Assembly (NCBI RefSeq): GCF_002007235.1
Contig: NZ_MUHW01000006.1
Span: 1 to 64,000, forward strand
Reading direction: 5' to 3'
From: Oribacterium sp. C9
GTDB taxonomy: Bacteria > Bacillota > Clostridia > Lachnospirales > Lachnospiraceae
DNA: 64,000 nucleotides
The notes beneath the pieces were generated by a model that saw only the letters and a program-made list of their open reading frames with translations, was not told the DNA's origin and made no database searches. This document shows, piece by piece, positions 61,760 through 64,000 of the stretch. The position numbers and the translations under genes were made by a program. Positions within the stretch are counted from its first letter, which is position 1, and the number at the start of each line of letters is the position of its first letter.

Positions 61760-63427
61760 ATGATAGTAAAAAAACAATTTAGCGCAGATATAAAAAGTAT
61801 CGATGAGCTGACACTGTTTATAAACGATAAGCTTGACGAGTGCGGAACAGAGAGAAGAAACAGAGGTAAGGCCGTTCTTGCGGTGGAAGAGGCTGCAGAC
61901 AGTCTCATCAGCCACAGGAAGAAGGATGGAGATGCCGGGGAGATAACCGTAGTATTTAAAGCGGAATTCGGTAATGTCAACATAGAGCTTATAGCGGCCG
62001 GTGAGGAATATTCTCTTGTAGACAATATGGCATCGACATCCCTTTTGGAGGATGTGGATAATGAAGACGACATTCAGGTGGCTTTAAGAAATATCATCCT
62101 TAAATCCATGACGGATGATATAAGGTACACACATATGAATGGCGTCAATTATATAAAGATGACTGTGGTACGGTCACCGAGGACATTTCTGTACAGGACT
62201 CTTGGAGCCATGGTCCTTGCCATAGTTTTCGGAATATTGTTTTCGTCCTTAGTTCCGGATGAGATCAACAAAACATTGAACAGCATGCTTCTTATCCCCA
62301 TCAAGACCATGTACATGAATTCGCTGAAGATGATCGTTGCTCCGGTGGTCTTCTTTTCTATCATTACCTGTATCGTACAGTTCTCGGATCTTTCCGCTCT
62401 GGGACGAATAGGGGGAAAGATCATAGTGATGTATCTTTTCACAACATTTGTGGCAGTGGCAGTGGGTATCGGTATTTTCTTTCTTATACAACCCGGTAAC
62501 TCAGATCTGGCCGAGTCTCTGGTTGCAGATGCTTCCTCAATAACATCAAAAACCATGGATGTTTCCATAAAGGATACTATAATTGGAATCGTGCCGTCCG
62601 ATATCATTAATCCTTTTCTGAAATCGGATATGCTTCAGCTTATATTCATGGCTGTGATGTGTGGTATCGCAACAGGCTATCTCGGCAAGTATTCAGATAT
62701 ACTGAGGGTGTTTTTCAGCGCCTGCAATGACCTGTTCCTGAAGGTCACAAAAATGATCGTCAAGCTTATGCCTGTAGCTGTCTTTTGTTCCATCATGTCT
62801 ATGATTTTGACTATGGGTGTGGGAACCATGGTGTCGGTTCTTGGAATGATGGGGACATTTATAATGGGACTCATTATCATGATGGCATTTTACTGCATCC
62901 TCATGGTGGTGATGGGGAGGATCAACCCCGTGTACTTTTTAAAGAAATATGCGCCCTCTATGCTTCAGGTTTTCTCCATGGCCTCATCCAATGCCGCCAT
63001 CCCTATAAACATGGAAGCATGTGAGAAAAAGTTAGGAATCAGCAAGAGGATTTTTTCATTATCCATTCCTCTTGGTGCAACTCTCAATATGGATGGAACA
63101 TGTGTCCATCTGGCTGTATTTGCATTGGCTCTTGCCAGGATCTATGGCGTTACTGTTACAGAGGGAGCCATGCTTTCCATGATCATATCCATCGTGGTTC
63201 TTTCCATGGGAGCACCGGGCATCCCGGGTTCAGGACTTATCTGTCTTTCGGTTCTTTTGTCACAGATGAACGTACCGGTTGAAGCTATAGGTCTTGTGAT
63301 GGGTATAGATTCCCTTTGCGGAATGTTCAGAGCCATGAGCAACTGTCTCGGAGATGTGGCGGTATCCACGATCGTAGCCAAAAGCGAGGGAGAGCTGGAT
63401 ATGGAGATATATAAGAGCAGAGACTAG
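61760..63427 (+). CDS. RsbW-like ATPase domain fused to a dicarboxylate/amino acid:cation symporter
   Basis: 555 residues. Residues 1 to about 140 resemble a GHKL/HATPase_c_2 (anti-sigma-kinase-like) domain: FINDKLDECGTERRNRGKAV then LAVEEAADSLISH, where the usual Asn of the N-box is Asp. A DAACS-family transporter follows, with about eight helices and the re-entrant motifs SMASSNAAIPINME and PLGATLNMDGTC, and AMSNCLGD. The frame is uninterrupted. ATG at 61760 (AAGGG upstream) is preferred to 61718. A sugar ABC permease starts 12 bases after the stop. Confidence 0.88.
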   Translation: MIVKKQFSADIKSIDELTLFINDKLDECGTERRNRGKAVLAVEEAADSLISHRKKDGDAGEITVVFKAEFGNVNIELIAAGEEYSLVDNMASTSLLEDVDNEDDIQVALRNIILKSMTDDIRYTHMNGVNYIKMTVVRSPRTFLYRTLGAMVLAIVFGILFSSLVPDEINKTLNSMLLIPIKTMYMNSLKMIVAPVVFFSIITCIVQFSDLSALGRIGGKIIVMYLFTTFVAVAVGIGIFFLIQPGNSDLAESLVADASSITSKTMDVSIKDTIIGIVPSDIINPFLKSDMLQLIFMAVMCGIATGYLGKYSDILRVFFSACNDLFLKVTKMIVKLMPVAVFCSIMSMILTMGVGTMVSVLGMMGTFIMGLIIMMAFYCILMVVMGRINPVYFLKKYAPSMLQVFSMASSNAAIPINMEACEKKLGISKRIFSLSIPLGATLNMDGTCVHLAVFALALARIYGVTVTEGAMLSMIISIVVLSMGAPGIPGSGLICLSVLLSQMNVPVEAIGLVMGIDSLCGMFRAMSNCLGDVAVSTIVAKSEGELDMEIYKSRD

Positions 63428-63439
63428 AGGTGATCTGTA

Positions 63440-64000
63440 ATGAGTGACAATAATCCTAAGGGCCGTGACATATATATTATTCCACAGAAAAGTGCCTATT
63501 CAGGGACAGTGAATATATTCATGAGCGCGTTTTTTTTACTGATTGCTCTTTTGATATTCCTTCCCATACTGCTGGTCATCATCATTTCTTTTTCTTCTGA
63601 AGAGAGTGTGACGGAGCTTGGATACAGCTTTTTTCCAAAAAGCTTCTCGTTCTCCGCTTACCGCTATCTATTTAACTCCGGAGAATATCTCCTCAGATCT
63701 TTTTTTAATTCTGTTCTTATAACCCTGTCAGGTACCCTGGCAGGGCTTCTCGTCATGTGCCCGATTGCCTATGCGGTATCCAGGAAGGAGTTCGGATTCA
63801 GGAGACGTATACTTCTGTTTCTTATGATACCTATGATGTTTTCCGGAGGGCTGGTTTCTTCTTATATGGTAAACACCCAGATATTCCATCTGAAAAATTC
63901 ATATCTTGCGCTGATACTGCCGGGACTCTGCTCCACATGGTACATCATGATCCTGAGAAATTATTTTCATATTTCTATCCCGGATTCACTGATAGAAGCT
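63440..64000 (+). CDS. Carbohydrate ABC transporter permease, MalG/LplC type (partial)
   Basis: 187 codons to the window edge, no stop, so the gene continues. N-terminal helix (LLIALLIFLPILLVIIISF), then YSFFPKSFSFSAYRYLF, NSVLITLSGTLAGLLVMCPIAYAVSRKEF and the permease helices with GGLVSSYM, all typical of family-1 sugar/oligosaccharide ABC permeases. GAGGTG precedes the ATG. Its partner permease and binding protein are not in the window. Confidence 0.85.
   Translation, partial: MSDNNPKGRDIYIIPQKSAYSGTVNIFMSAFFLLIALLIFLPILLVIIISFSSEESVTELGYSFFPKSFSFSAYRYLFNSGEYLLRSFFNSVLITLSGTLAGLLVMCPIAYAVSRKEFGFRRRILLFLMIPMMFSGGLVSSYMVNTQIFHLKNSYLALILPGLCSTWYIMILRNYFHISIPDSLIEA

Overview
The window looks like part of a large secondary replicon (chromid or megaplasmid) of an anaerobic low-GC Gram-positive of the Lachnospiraceae, Butyrivibrio-like. 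That placement rests on the DUF4317-like and zinc-ribbon membrane proteins, strong GGAGG ribosome sites, occasional TTG/GTG starts, and anaerobic-type cobalamin genes. A Rep_3-type initiator gene (12085-12936) lies beside about 1.1 kb holding at least 17 copies of a 16-bp iteron (consensus RCCGTAAnnnTGTTAT), four of them in a 21-bp-phased array next to a DnaA-box-like site and an AT-rich stretch. The same replicon carries core-type genes standing alone: a tRNA-Thr, a primary-type sigma factor (rpoD) and a complete RNA polymerase alpha subunit (rpoA), the last without its usual ribosomal-protein neighbours. Chromid status is an inference; the iterons and genes are read directly.

Layout. 1-7.2 kb: tRNA-Thr, a DUF4317-like protein, small thiol-redox and HAD-like proteins, an HtrA protease, a transglutaminase-like membrane protein, a small secreted protein and a rhomboid protease, with structured intergenic repeats. 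7.2-14.3 kb: a cloverleaf-like element, rpoD, two unknown genes, the origin, rep and rpoA. 14.4-16.7 kb: a methyltransferase-like protein, a Nudix hydrolase and a histidine phosphatase. 16.7-20.3 kb: cbiD-cbiF-cbiG. 20.6-35.3 kb: an accessory block with a zinc-ribbon lipoprotein-like sensor, an ABC-2 exporter with two membrane partners, an orphan sugar-binding protein, and a four-gene zinc-ribbon/secreted-protein locus. 35.5-49.3 kb: the rest of the cobalamin pathway (cbiH, cbiJ, cbiET, a cbiA-cobT fusion, cobU, cobS, a second cobU-like gene, cobC, cbiB, cobD, cbiP, cobA). 49.35-55.8 kb: two partly deleted copies of an Rpn-nuclease repeat flanking an exported redox module (nitroreductase lipoprotein, MerR regulator, Tat flavoprotein); this block separates cobA from cbiC (55853). 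56.6-64 kb: MarR-controlled amino-acid permease, MalY-type lyase, peroxiredoxin, a truncated membrane-sensor gene, a GHKL-ATPase/dicarboxylate-symporter fusion, and the start of a sugar ABC permease cut by the window end.

How it works together: the corrin genes supply most of the anaerobic route from cobalt-precorrin-4 to adenosylcobalamin, including lower-ligand activation (CobT), aminopropanol-phosphate supply (CobD), nucleotide-loop assembly (CobU, CobS, CobC) and adenosylation (CobA). No cobaltochelatase, CbiL or cobalt transporter gene is present in the window. The most unusual points are the iteron-like motif recurring outside the origin at putative promoters, the orphan RNA polymerase subunits, the CbiA-CobT fusion, the ATPase-transporter fusion, and a 173-bp three-armed inverted-repeat element upstream of rpoD.
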